Of a DNA stretch of 7,185 nucleotides, positions 1 to 5,300 are shown piece after piece. The stretch comes from DASTQL01 sp035761805 (GTDB lineage Bacteria > Actinomycetota > Actinomycetes > Jiangellales > Jiangellaceae): positions 1-7,185 of the forward strand of contig DASTQL010000056.1 in assembly GCA_035761805.1 (NCBI GenBank), read 5' to 3'. A model generated the notes under the pieces. It saw only the letters and a program-made list of their open reading frames with translations, made no database searches and was not told the origin of the DNA. The first letter of the stretch is position 1. Each line of letters begins with the position of its first letter. A program made the position numbers and the translations under genes.

Positions 1-703
1 CAGGCTCGACGTGGCCACGGCTCGGGCTGCCGTACCTCTGTCGGCCTTGTTCTTCGACGCGCTGCACGTGGACGGCGACGACCTCGTCGGCGCCCCCGGC
101 AGCGAGCGCTGGGCCGCACTCGCCTCGACCGTCCCCGACGACCTGCGGGTGCCGCGGCTCGACGACCCGGACACCGCCGACGCCGAGGCGTTCCTGGCCG
201 ACTCCCTGGCTCGCGGCCACGAGGGCGTCGTGGTCAAGTCGCTGTCGGCCCCCTACGACGCCGGGCGGCGGGGTGCGGGGTGGGTGAAGGTCAAGCCCCG
301 GCACACCCTGGACCTGGTGGTGCTGGCCGCCGAGTGGGGGCACGGACGCCGGCAGGGCTGGCTGTCCAACCTGCACCTGGGCGCTCGAGACCCCGACGGC
401 ACCTACGGGCCGGCGGGCGGCTTCGTCATGCTCGGCAAGACCTTCAAGGGTCTCACCGACGCGATGTTGACCTGGCAGACCGAGCGGTTGCTGCGCCTGG
501 CCGACGGGCCGACCGACGGCTGGGTCGTGCACGTGCGACCGGAGCTCGTGGTCGAGATCGCCTTCGACGGCGTGCAGACCTCACCGCGCTACCCGGCCGG
601 CATGGCGCTGCGCTTCGCCCGCGTGCTGAGGCACCGCCCGGACAAGCCGGCCGCGGAGGCCGACACGGTGGAGGCGGTGCGCGGTCGACATGAGCCCGCC
701 TGA
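1..703 (+). CDS. ATP-dependent DNA ligase, LigB-like, 3' part (5' end outside window)
   Basis: Seals nicks in duplex DNA using ATP through a lysyl-AMP intermediate. The reading frame is open from the first bases (Arg-Leu-Asp before the GTG at 11), so the GTG at 11 is internal and the true start lies upstream. Visible nucleotidyltransferase motifs, in order: FFDALHVDG (motif III, bases 50-76), EGVVVK (motif IV, 221-238) and WVKVKP (motif V, 281-298). An OB-fold domain follows, ending in the ALRFARVLRHRPDK segment (motif VI, from 602) and the EADT tail usual for actinobacterial LigB-type ligases. Motif I (KxDG, with the adenylated lysine) must lie outside the window. About 233 residues are visible, roughly the C-terminal half of a family near 500 residues. 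No polymerase or nuclease domain follows motif VI, so a ligase-last LigD or a LigC remains only a weak alternative. The gene converges on the DUF1232 gene with 7 bases between stops. Confidence 0.93.
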   Translation, partial: RLDVATARAAVPLSALFFDALHVDGDDLVGAPGSERWAALASTVPDDLRVPRLDDPDTADAEAFLADSLARGHEGVVVKSLSAPYDAGRRGAGWVKVKPRHTLDLVVLAAEWGHGRRQGWLSNLHLGARDPDGTYGPAGGFVMLGKTFKGLTDAMLTWQTERLLRLADGPTDGWVVHVRPELVVEIAFDGVQTSPRYPAGMALRFARVLRHRPDKPAAEADTVEAVRGRHEPA

Positions 704-710
704 CCTCTGG

Positions 711-1097
711 TCAGCCCGAGACGACCTGACCCTGCACCACCGAGGCTTCCGTAGAGGCGTTGCCCGGGTCGGTGCGCTCCCAGACCAGGAAGCGGTCGGT
801 CTCGAGCAGCACCGCCCCGGCCAGCCAGGCGGCGACAGCCGCGTCGTCGGCCACACCGAACACCCAGAAGAGGGCCTCCGGCATCAGGTCGACCGGCGAC
901 AGGATGTAAGCAACCGCCAGGGCCATGAGCGCCAGGCGGCCGGTGGGCAGGCCGTGGTAGCGGCGGGACAAGGCCGCGCGCAGCAGCCTCGGCAGGGCGG
1001 CGAACCGCTCCCCCAGGCCGGGTGAGCCGGGGCGACGCGCGTCGCGAAGCACCCGCGCTACCGCGGAGAAGGTCACGAGTCGACGGGCACCGGTCAC
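711..1097 (-). CDS. Small DUF1232 (YkvA-like) membrane-associated protein
   Basis: A 128-residue protein of unknown biochemical role. The core at about residues 55-93 reads LALMALAVAYILSPVDLMPE, then FGVADDAAV. This matches the DUF1232 signature: a hydrophobic helix, AYxxSPxDLxP, then a GxxDD helix. The N-terminal 50 residues are basic (many Arg), consistent with a cytoplasmic arm before a membrane-embedded hairpin. The polar C-terminal tail (about residues 108-128) is Ser/Thr/Gln/Val-rich and looks disordered. I chose the GTG at 1097 because GAGGAG sits 6 bases upstream. The frame stays open to 1214, but that extension is Arg/Pro-rich low-complexity sequence typical of a non-coding frame. 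The gene is convergent with the ligase and divergent from the RecQ-like gene; neither neighbour indicates its role. Confidence 0.82.
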   Translation of the reverse strand: MTGARRLVTFSAVARVLRDARRPGSPGLGERFAALPRLLRAALSRRYHGLPTGRLALMALAVAYILSPVDLMPEALFWVFGVADDAAVAAWLAGAVLLETDRFLVWERTDPGNASTEASVVQGQVVSG

Positions 1098-1103
1098 GGC
1101 GGG

Positions 1104-1109
1104 CTCCTC
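1104..1109 (-). promoter_or_regulatory. Shine-Dalgarno site deciding the DUF1232 start
   Basis: GAGGAG on the minus strand, followed by CCCGCC and then GTG. The 6-base spacing favours the GTG at 1097 over longer in-frame starts reaching 1214. Confidence 0.7.
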
Positions 1110-1266
1110 GGTGGTGGGTCGCCGGCGGGGCCGACGAGATCGGGTCCAACATGATGGAACGCCCCGTCTCCCGCGGGTGTTCCCGAGAAGGGCTTTGGAG
1201 TCGCGCCGAACCATGGCAGATCGCCCGTACGGACTAGGAGGATCGTGGGCTGTCGGGGCCTGGCGC

Positions 1267-1272
1267 TAGCGT
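1267..1272 (+). promoter_or_regulatory. -10-like TAGCGT for leaderless transcription of the RecQ-like gene
   Basis: TAGCGT fits the actinobacterial TAnnnT -10 pattern and lies 7 bases before the ATG at 1280. That would put the transcription start at or beside the A of the ATG. No SD lies at a normal distance from this ATG, which supports a leaderless mRNA. No clear -35 is visible. Inferred from spacing only. Confidence 0.45.
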
Positions 1273-1279
1273 CCCCGCC

Positions 1280-3436
1280 ATGAGCGGGAAGCCCGACACG
1301 GCGTCGGCGGGTGCAGCGGCGACCGCGACCGAGGACCACGCCGCTCTCCGTACCGAGGCCGAAGCCGTGCTGCGGGCACTGGTGGGCCGCGACGACGCGC
1401 GGCTCAGGGACGACCAGTGGGAGGCGGTGCGGGTCCTCGTCGCCCAGCGGAGAAGGGCCCTGGTCGTCCAGCGCACCGGATGGGGCAAGTCCGCGGTCTA
1501 CTTCGTGGCGACGGCCCTGCTGCGGGCCCGGCGCTCCGGACCCACGTTGCTGGTGTCCCCGCTGCTGGCACTGATGCGCAACCAGATCGATGCGGCGGCC
1601 CGGGCGGGCATTCGCGCGCACTCGATCTCGTCCGCCAACGTCGAGGAGTGGCAGCAGGTCGAGGCGGCGCTGGTCACGGGCGAGGTCGACGTCCTGCTGG
1701 TGAGCCCCGAGCGGCTCAACAACCCCGACTTCCGCGACCGCGTGCTCCCCCCGCTCGCGGCCCGGGTGGGGCTGCTCGTGGTGGACGAGGCGCACTGCAT
1801 CTCCGACTGGGGCCACGACTTCCGGCCCGACTACCGGCGGATCCGCGACGCGCTCGCCGGCCTGCGGGAGGGCGTGCCCGTCCTCGCGACGACCGCGACC
1901 GCCAACGAGCGCGTGGTCGACGACGTCGCCGAGCAGCTCGGCACCGACACCTACGTGCAGCGAGGCCCGCTGGACCGCGTCAGCCTCCGGCTCGGCGTGC
2001 TCGACCTGCCGGGCAACGAGCACCGGCTCGGTTGGCTTGCCGCGCACCTCGACGGCCTGCCGGGGAGCGGGATCGTCTATGCCCTGACGGTGGCGGCCGC
2101 CGAGGACGTCGCCGGCTTCCTCCGGTCACAGGGGCACCGCGTGCTGGCCTACACCGGGCGGACCGACCCCGTCGAGCGGCTGGAGGCCGAGGCCGCTCTG
2201 CTGGCCGGCGAGGTCAAGGCGCTCGCGGCCACGTCGGCACTCGGCATGGGTTTCGACAAACCCGACCTCGGCTTCGTCGTGCACGTGGGGTCGCCGGCCT
2301 CGCCGATCGCCTACTACCAGCAGGTGGGGCGGGCGGGTCGGGCAGTGGAGCGTGCGGACGTCCTGCTGCTGCCCGGTCGGGAGGACGAGGACATCTGGCG
2401 CTACTTCGCAACCGTCGGATTCCCGTCCGAGCAGCACGTGGAGTCCGTGCTTGCGGCGCTCGCCGGCGCCGGCCGGCCGTTGTCAACCGTCGCGCTGGAG
2501 GCGCGCGTGGAGCTGCGCCGCACCAGGCTGGAGCTGCTGCTCAAGGTCCTCGACGTGGACGGCGCGGTCCGGCGGGTCCGCGGCGGCTGGGAGGCGACCG
2601 GACGGGCGTGGACCTACGACGCCGATCGCTACGCCAGGGTCGCCGCCACGCGCCGGGCCGAGCAGCAGGCCATGCGCGACTACGTCGCCACGACCGGGTG
2701 CCGGATGGCCTTCCTGCGCCGCCAGCTCGACGACCCCTACGCCGCCGACTGCGGCCGCTGCGACCGGTGTGCGGGAGCCTTCGTCCCGCTCGACGTCCCC
2801 GAGGATGCGCTGGAAGCGGCTCGGGCCGTGCTCGGCCAGGTGGGGGTCGAGGTCGAGCCGCGCCTGCAGTGGCCCTCCGCCATGGACGCCCTCGGCGTGC
2901 CGGTCCGCGGCCGCGTCCCCTCTGAGGGCCGACCCGAGGCGGGGAGGGCGGTCGCGCGGTTGTCCGATCTCGGGTGGGGATCCCGGCTGCGCCCGCTGCT
3001 GAGCCCGTCGGCGGCGGACGCCGAGGCACCGGACCGCGTGCTGTCGGGGGTCGTCGACGTCCTGCGGGCGTGGGACTGGGCCGAGCGGCCGGTAGCCGTC
3101 GCGGCGATGCCCTCACGCACCCGGCCGCGGCTGATCACCTCGGTCGCCGCGCACATCGGCACCCTGGGCCGCCTTCCGTTCCTCGGTGAGCTCGCCTACG
3201 CCGGCGACGGGCCGCGCGGCAGCCGCGGGGGCAACAGCGCCTTCCGCCTGGCGGCGGTGTGGGACCAGGTCCTCGTCCCGGTGGCCATGCGCGCGGCGCT
3301 CGAGGAGCTCGACGGTCCGGTCCTGCTGGTGGACGACATCGCCGACTCGCGCTGGACGCTGACCGTGGCCGCGCGAGCACTCCGGCACGCGGGAGCGCCC
3401 TCCGTGCTGCCCCTCGTCCTGGCGTTGGACGCCTGA
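1280..3436 (+). CDS. recQ: RecQ-family DNA helicase fused to a C-terminal phosphoribosyltransferase-like domain
   Basis: A 718-residue superfamily 2 helicase expected to unwind DNA 3'-5' with ATP. Motifs by residue: LRDDQWEAV (motif 0, 42-50), TGWGKS (Walker A, 66-71), DEAH (169-172) followed by the RecQ-specific CISDWGHDFRPDYRRI, ATTATA (203-208), ATSALGMGFDKP (317-328) and QQVGRAGR (347-354). A zinc site has C474, C491, C494 and C497, spaced C-x16-C-x2-C-x2-C as in E. coli RecQ. Winged-helix-like sequence at about 384-441 precedes the zinc site. No HRDC domain is seen. Instead, about 580-718 resembles type I PRTases, with VLLVDDIADSRWTLT at 681-695 in the PRPP-loop position and a hydrophobic strand at the end. 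Walker A has Trp where canonical RecQ has Gly or Ser. From memory, actinobacteria carry a RecQ subfamily with this tail, so the symbol denotes the family, not orthology to E. coli recQ. The ATG at 1280 is the only standard start after the in-frame TAG at 1235. Transcription is probably leaderless. Confidence 0.93.
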   Translation: MSGKPDTASAGAAATATEDHAALRTEAEAVLRALVGRDDARLRDDQWEAVRVLVAQRRRALVVQRTGWGKSAVYFVATALLRARRSGPTLLVSPLLALMRNQIDAAARAGIRAHSISSANVEEWQQVEAALVTGEVDVLLVSPERLNNPDFRDRVLPPLAARVGLLVVDEAHCISDWGHDFRPDYRRIRDALAGLREGVPVLATTATANERVVDDVAEQLGTDTYVQRGPLDRVSLRLGVLDLPGNEHRLGWLAAHLDGLPGSGIVYALTVAAAEDVAGFLRSQGHRVLAYTGRTDPVERLEAEAALLAGEVKALAATSALGMGFDKPDLGFVVHVGSPASPIAYYQQVGRAGRAVERADVLLLPGREDEDIWRYFATVGFPSEQHVESVLAALAGAGRPLSTVALEARVELRRTRLELLLKVLDVDGAVRRVRGGWEATGRAWTYDADRYARVAATRRAEQQAMRDYVATTGCRMAFLRRQLDDPYAADCGRCDRCAGAFVPLDVPEDALEAARAVLGQVGVEVEPRLQWPSAMDALGVPVRGRVPSEGRPEAGRAVARLSDLGWGSRLRPLLSPSAADAEAPDRVLSGVVDVLRAWDWAERPVAVAAMPSRTRPRLITSVAAHIGTLGRLPFLGELAYAGDGPRGSRGGNSAFRLAAVWDQVLVPVAMRAALEELDGPVLLVDDIADSRWTLTVAARALRHAGAPSVLPLVLALDA

Positions 3437-3437
3437 G

Positions 3438-3581
3438 CTGAACGAGCCGGGTCGGGGTGCCGTCGACGGGGAGGGCGCCACGGGGACCGCGTGGGCCGCA
3501 GCGGCGGTCTTCGGTCTGCTCGCGCTCGCCGCTCTCGCTGACCTGGTGGTCATCCGCCGCCGTCAGCGCACGCGCGCCTGA
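3438..3581 (+). CDS. Possible small single-span membrane peptide (CTG start only)
   Basis: The frame just after the RecQ stop encodes 47 residues with a protein-like layout: an acidic/Gly-rich N-terminus (LNEPGRGAVDGEG), a hydrophobic segment (AWAAAAVFGLLALAALADLV) and a basic tail (VIRRRQRTRA) before TGA. This is typical of a small inner-membrane protein with a cytoplasmic C-terminus, and codon third positions are mostly G/C as in the neighbours. Against it: the frame has no ATG, GTG or TTG between the TGA at 3360 and the hydrophobic segment, so it needs the CTG at 3438, one base after the RecQ stop. No good SD is seen. It overlaps the 3' end of the opposite-strand SDR gene by 32 bases. It could be a translationally coupled gene, a decayed gene that lost its start, or chance. 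I do not recognise a family. Confidence 0.3.
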   Translation: MNEPGRGAVDGEGATGTAWAAAAVFGLLALAALADLVVIRRRQRTRA

Positions 3582-4218
3582 CCGCCTCGGCGACAGGCAC
3601 GTCGCCGAGCACCAGCTCGAGCACGAGGCCGGCGCTAGCCGGCTCGTCGAGCAGCGCCTGGAGGACAGCCGCCACGTCGTCACGCGGGACCGACCCCCGA
3701 GACACCCGACGCTCGAGCTGGACGAATCCCGTGCCCGGGTCGTCGGTGAGCCGGCCGGGCCGGAGCACCGTCCAGTCCAGGTCGCGGACGGTGAGGTCCG
3801 CCTCCGCGGCGGCCTTGGCGCGCAGGTAGGCGGCGAACACGTCGTCGGTGCCGGGCGGTGGGGGGGACTCCACCCCCACCGAGGACACCAGCAGGTAGCG
3901 CCGGACGTCGGTCCGCTCGGCGGCATCGGCCAGCAGTGCCGCGGCCGCCCGGTCGACCGTGTCCTTGCGTGCGGCGCCGCTGCCCGGGCCGGCCCCGGCG
4001 GCGAAGACGACGGCGTCGGCTCCCCTCGTCACCGCGGCCACGTCCACCGGCGTGGCGTTCTCCAGGTCGAGCACGAGGCCGGCCGCTCCGACGTCCTCGA
4101 GGTCCGGCACGTGATCGGGGTTGCGGACCAGTCCCACCACGTGATCGCCCCTGGCCGCGAGCAGACGCTCGAGCCGCAGGGCGATCTGGCCGTGCCCGCC
4201 GGCAACGACGACCCTCAT
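3550..4218 (-). CDS. Atypical SDR / NAD(P)-binding protein (YwnB/NmrA-like)
   Basis: A 222-residue Rossmann-fold protein of the NAD(P)H-binding (SDR_a5-like) group. These act as reductases or epimerases, or as redox sensors. The dinucleotide-binding loop is VVAGGHGQIAL at residues 4-14. AAGAG (73-77) follows strand 4, LLVSSVGVE is at 109-117, and YLRAK at 131-135 supplies a YxxxK pair. The DWTVLRPGRL segment (148-157) is typical of the group. Its length matches small atypical SDRs lacking a large substrate domain. The ATG at 4218 follows the AKR stop by 4 bases, and GAGGGG inside the last AKR codons provides an SD, so translation is probably coupled and both genes share one mRNA. The last 32 bases overlap a possible plus-strand peptide ORF. 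Substrate is not predictable; shared redox chemistry with the AKR is inferred from the operon alone. Confidence 0.9.
   Translation of the reverse strand: MRVVVAGGHGQIALRLERLLAARGDHVVGLVRNPDHVPDLEDVGAAGLVLDLENATPVDVAAVTRGADAVVFAAGAGPGSGAARKDTVDRAAAALLADAAERTDVRRYLLVSSVGVESPPPPGTDDVFAAYLRAKAAAEADLTVRDLDWTVLRPGRLTDDPGTGFVQLERRVSRGSVPRDDVAAVLQALLDEPASAGLVLELVLGDVPVAEAVRRACADGGG
3617..4083. repeat. 17-bp direct repeat pair inside the SDR gene
   Basis: TCGAGCACGAGGCCGGC occurs at 3617-3633 and again at 4067-4083, exactly 450 bases apart and therefore in the same frame. On the coding strand both copies encode Ala-Gly-Leu-Val-Leu, followed by Asp or Glu. This is most likely coding coincidence from two similar beta strands under biased codon use. 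Confidence 0.6.
3856..3881. repeat. 9-bp inverted repeat inside the SDR gene
   Basis: CGGTGGGGG (3856-3864) and CCCCCACCG (3873-3881) are perfect reverse complements with an 8-base loop. They lie in codons for the VESPPPPGTDD loop of the SDR protein. There is no T-tract and the position is mid-gene, so this is not called a terminator. Confidence 0.5.
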
Positions 4219-4222
4219 GCCC

Positions 4223-5260
4223 TCACCCCTCGCTCGACCGGGCCCAGATGTTGATCCCCGAGTCGACCGCGTGCTGGTCGATCTCGGCGATCTCGTCCTC
4301 GGAGAGCTCCGGGCCGTCGAGCGCTGCGAGGTTGTCCTCGAGCTGGGCGACGCTGCTCGCCCCCACGAGGACCGACGTGATGCGCGGATCGCGTAGCACC
4401 CAGGTCAGCGCCAGGCGCGCCAGCGACTGCCCGCGCTGATCGGCGAGCCGGTTGAGCGCCCGGACGTGCTCGAGAGCCGCGTCCGTGAGCAGCGCCCGGT
4501 CCAGCGACTTGCCCTGCGCGGCGCGTGACCCCTCTGGGATCCCGTCGAGGTACTTGGCCGTCAGCATGCCCTGGGCCAGCGGGGAGAAGGCGATGCACCC
4601 CACGCCCTCCCGCTCGAGCACGTCGAGCAGTCCGTCCTCGACCCAGCGGTTGAGCATCGAGTACGACGGTTGGTGGATGAGCAGCGGCGTCCCGAACTCC
4701 CGGAGGATCGCCACTGCCTCGGCGGTGCGCTCCGGGCCGTACGAGGAGATGCCCGCGTACAGGGCGCGCCCCGACTGTACGGCCGTGTGGAGGGCTCCCA
4801 TCGTCTCCTCGAGCGGCGTGCGGGGGTCGAAGCGGTGGCTGTAGAAGATGTCGACGTAGTCGAGGCCCATCCGGGCCAGCGACTGGTCCAGGCTGGCCAG
4901 CAGGTACTTGCGCGATCCCCACTCGCCGTACGGGCCGGGCCACATGTCGTAGCCCGCCTTGGTGGAGATCACCAGCTCGTCGCGGTACGGCGCGAGGTCC
5001 TCGCGGAGGATCCGGCCGAAGTTCAGCTCGGCCGAGCCGTAGGGGGGGCCGTAGTTGTTCGCGAGGTCGACGTGCGTCACCCCGAGGTCGAAGGCCCGGC
5101 GGATGATGGCGCGCTGGTGCTCCAGGGCGACGTCGTCGCCGAAGTTGTGCCAAAGGCCGAGCGACACCGCGGGTAGCTGCAGCCCGCTCCGGCCGCAGCG
5201 CCGGTAGGTCATCCGGTCGTAGCGGTCGTCGGCGGCGAGGTAGCGCTCGAGCCAGTTCAT
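4223..5260 (-). CDS. yghZ: Aldo/keto reductase, YghZ/Gpr type (L-glyceraldehyde 3-phosphate reductase-like)
   Basis: A 345-residue NADPH-dependent cytoplasmic oxidoreductase, closely resembling E. coli YghZ (also Gpr/MgrA), which reduces L-glyceraldehyde 3-phosphate and methylglyoxal. Near-identical stretches include LPAVSLGLWHNFGDD (29-43), DLANNYGPPYGSAE (65-78), ISTKAGYDMWPGPYG (98-112), RKYLLASLDQSL (117-128), HQPSYSMLNRWV (196-207) and SVLVGAS (296-302). The catalytic tetrad is present: D65, Y70, K101 and H142 (in YSHR). The ATG at 5260 is chosen because the protein then begins like YghZ; the 45 codons upstream in frame are Ser/Pro/Arg-rich and would run into the adjacent gene. No SD precedes this ATG; a -10-like CAGACT 7 bases upstream suggests a leaderless transcript. 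It is the promoter-proximal gene of an operon with the SDR gene. A role in detoxifying reactive aldehydes is inferred from the family. Confidence 0.95.
   Translation of the reverse strand: MNWLERYLAADDRYDRMTYRRCGRSGLQLPAVSLGLWHNFGDDVALEHQRAIIRRAFDLGVTHVDLANNYGPPYGSAELNFGRILREDLAPYRDELVISTKAGYDMWPGPYGEWGSRKYLLASLDQSLARMGLDYVDIFYSHRFDPRTPLEETMGALHTAVQSGRALYAGISSYGPERTAEAVAILREFGTPLLIHQPSYSMLNRWVEDGLLDVLEREGVGCIAFSPLAQGMLTAKYLDGIPEGSRAAQGKSLDRALLTDAALEHVRALNRLADQRGQSLARLALTWVLRDPRITSVLVGASSVAQLEDNLAALDGPELSEDEIAEIDQHAVDSGINIWARSSEG
4226..4231 (-). promoter_or_regulatory. SD for the SDR gene inside the AKR 3' end
   Basis: GAGGGG on the minus strand forms the last AKR codons (Glu-Gly) and sits 7 bases before the SDR ATG at 4218, with the AKR stop between them (TGA-GGGC-ATG). 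This layout favours translational coupling. Confidence 0.6.
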
Positions 5261-5284
5261 GGGCGGGAGTCTGCCAGCCCGCCC
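5261..5284 (-). promoter_or_regulatory. GC-rich inverted repeat with -10-like element, abutting the AKR start
   Basis: On the minus strand, GGGCGGG, a 10-base spacer (CTGGCAGACT) and CCCGCCC are followed immediately by the AKR ATG. The spacer contains CAGACT (complement of 5268-5273), a degenerate TAnnnT 7 bases before the ATG, the same spacing as at the RecQ-like gene. The repeat could be an operator spanning -10 and +1, or an RNA hairpin blocking the start in read-through mRNA from the upstream gene. It has no T-tract, so a classical terminator is unlikely. No -35 is evident. Confidence 0.4.
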
Positions 5285-5300
5285 TGACGGTCGGGCCGGC

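Larger units (their letters stand above)
1098..1279. promoter_or_regulatory. Divergent intergenic region between the DUF1232 and RecQ-like genes
   Basis: This 182-base spacer must hold the promoters of both divergent genes. Visible elements are the DUF1232 SD (1104-1109), a CCCGCGGG palindrome (1170-1177), an AGGAGG at 1236-1241 and a -10-like TAGCGT (1267-1272) just before the RecQ ATG. On the minus strand, CATGTT (complement of 1147-1152) could be a -10 for the DUF1232 gene, but I find no convincing -35 for it. Several frames are open across the region but have no protein-like composition, so no further gene is called. Confidence 0.5.

Noticed and set aside
1170..1177. CCCGCGGG palindrome in the divergent intergenic region as an operator
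   Set aside because: Eight-base GC palindromes are common at this base composition, and nothing else about its position supports a binding site.
1094..2047. 317-codon open frame on the minus strand opposite the RecQ-like gene
   Set aside because: Its composition is Arg/Gly/His/Pro-rich with no domain, and it lies opposite a gene with full helicase motifs. Such antisense frames are expected at very high GC.
1417..2925. 502-codon plus-strand frame inside the RecQ-like gene
   Set aside because: It is almost entirely Arg/Gly/Ala/Pro with no motifs, and is the offset reading of a well-supported coding frame.
3856..3881. 9-bp GC stem-loop as a transcription terminator
   Set aside because: It is mid-gene with no T-tract and is explained by Gly/Pro-coding G and C runs.
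3457..4254. 265-codon plus-strand frame opposite the SDR gene
   Set aside because: It lacks protein-like hydrophobic pattern or motifs, while the minus-strand frame has a clear Rossmann loop and YxxxK.
5042..5048. Run of seven G as a possible frameshift in the AKR gene
   Set aside because: It encodes Gly-Pro-Pro in the conserved NNYGPPYGSAE segment, and the frame matches the family on both sides, so the gene is intact.
4215..5153. 312-codon minus-strand frame inside the AKR gene
   Set aside because: It is an out-of-frame, Arg/Pro-rich reading of the AKR coding sequence, whose true frame matches YghZ along its whole length.
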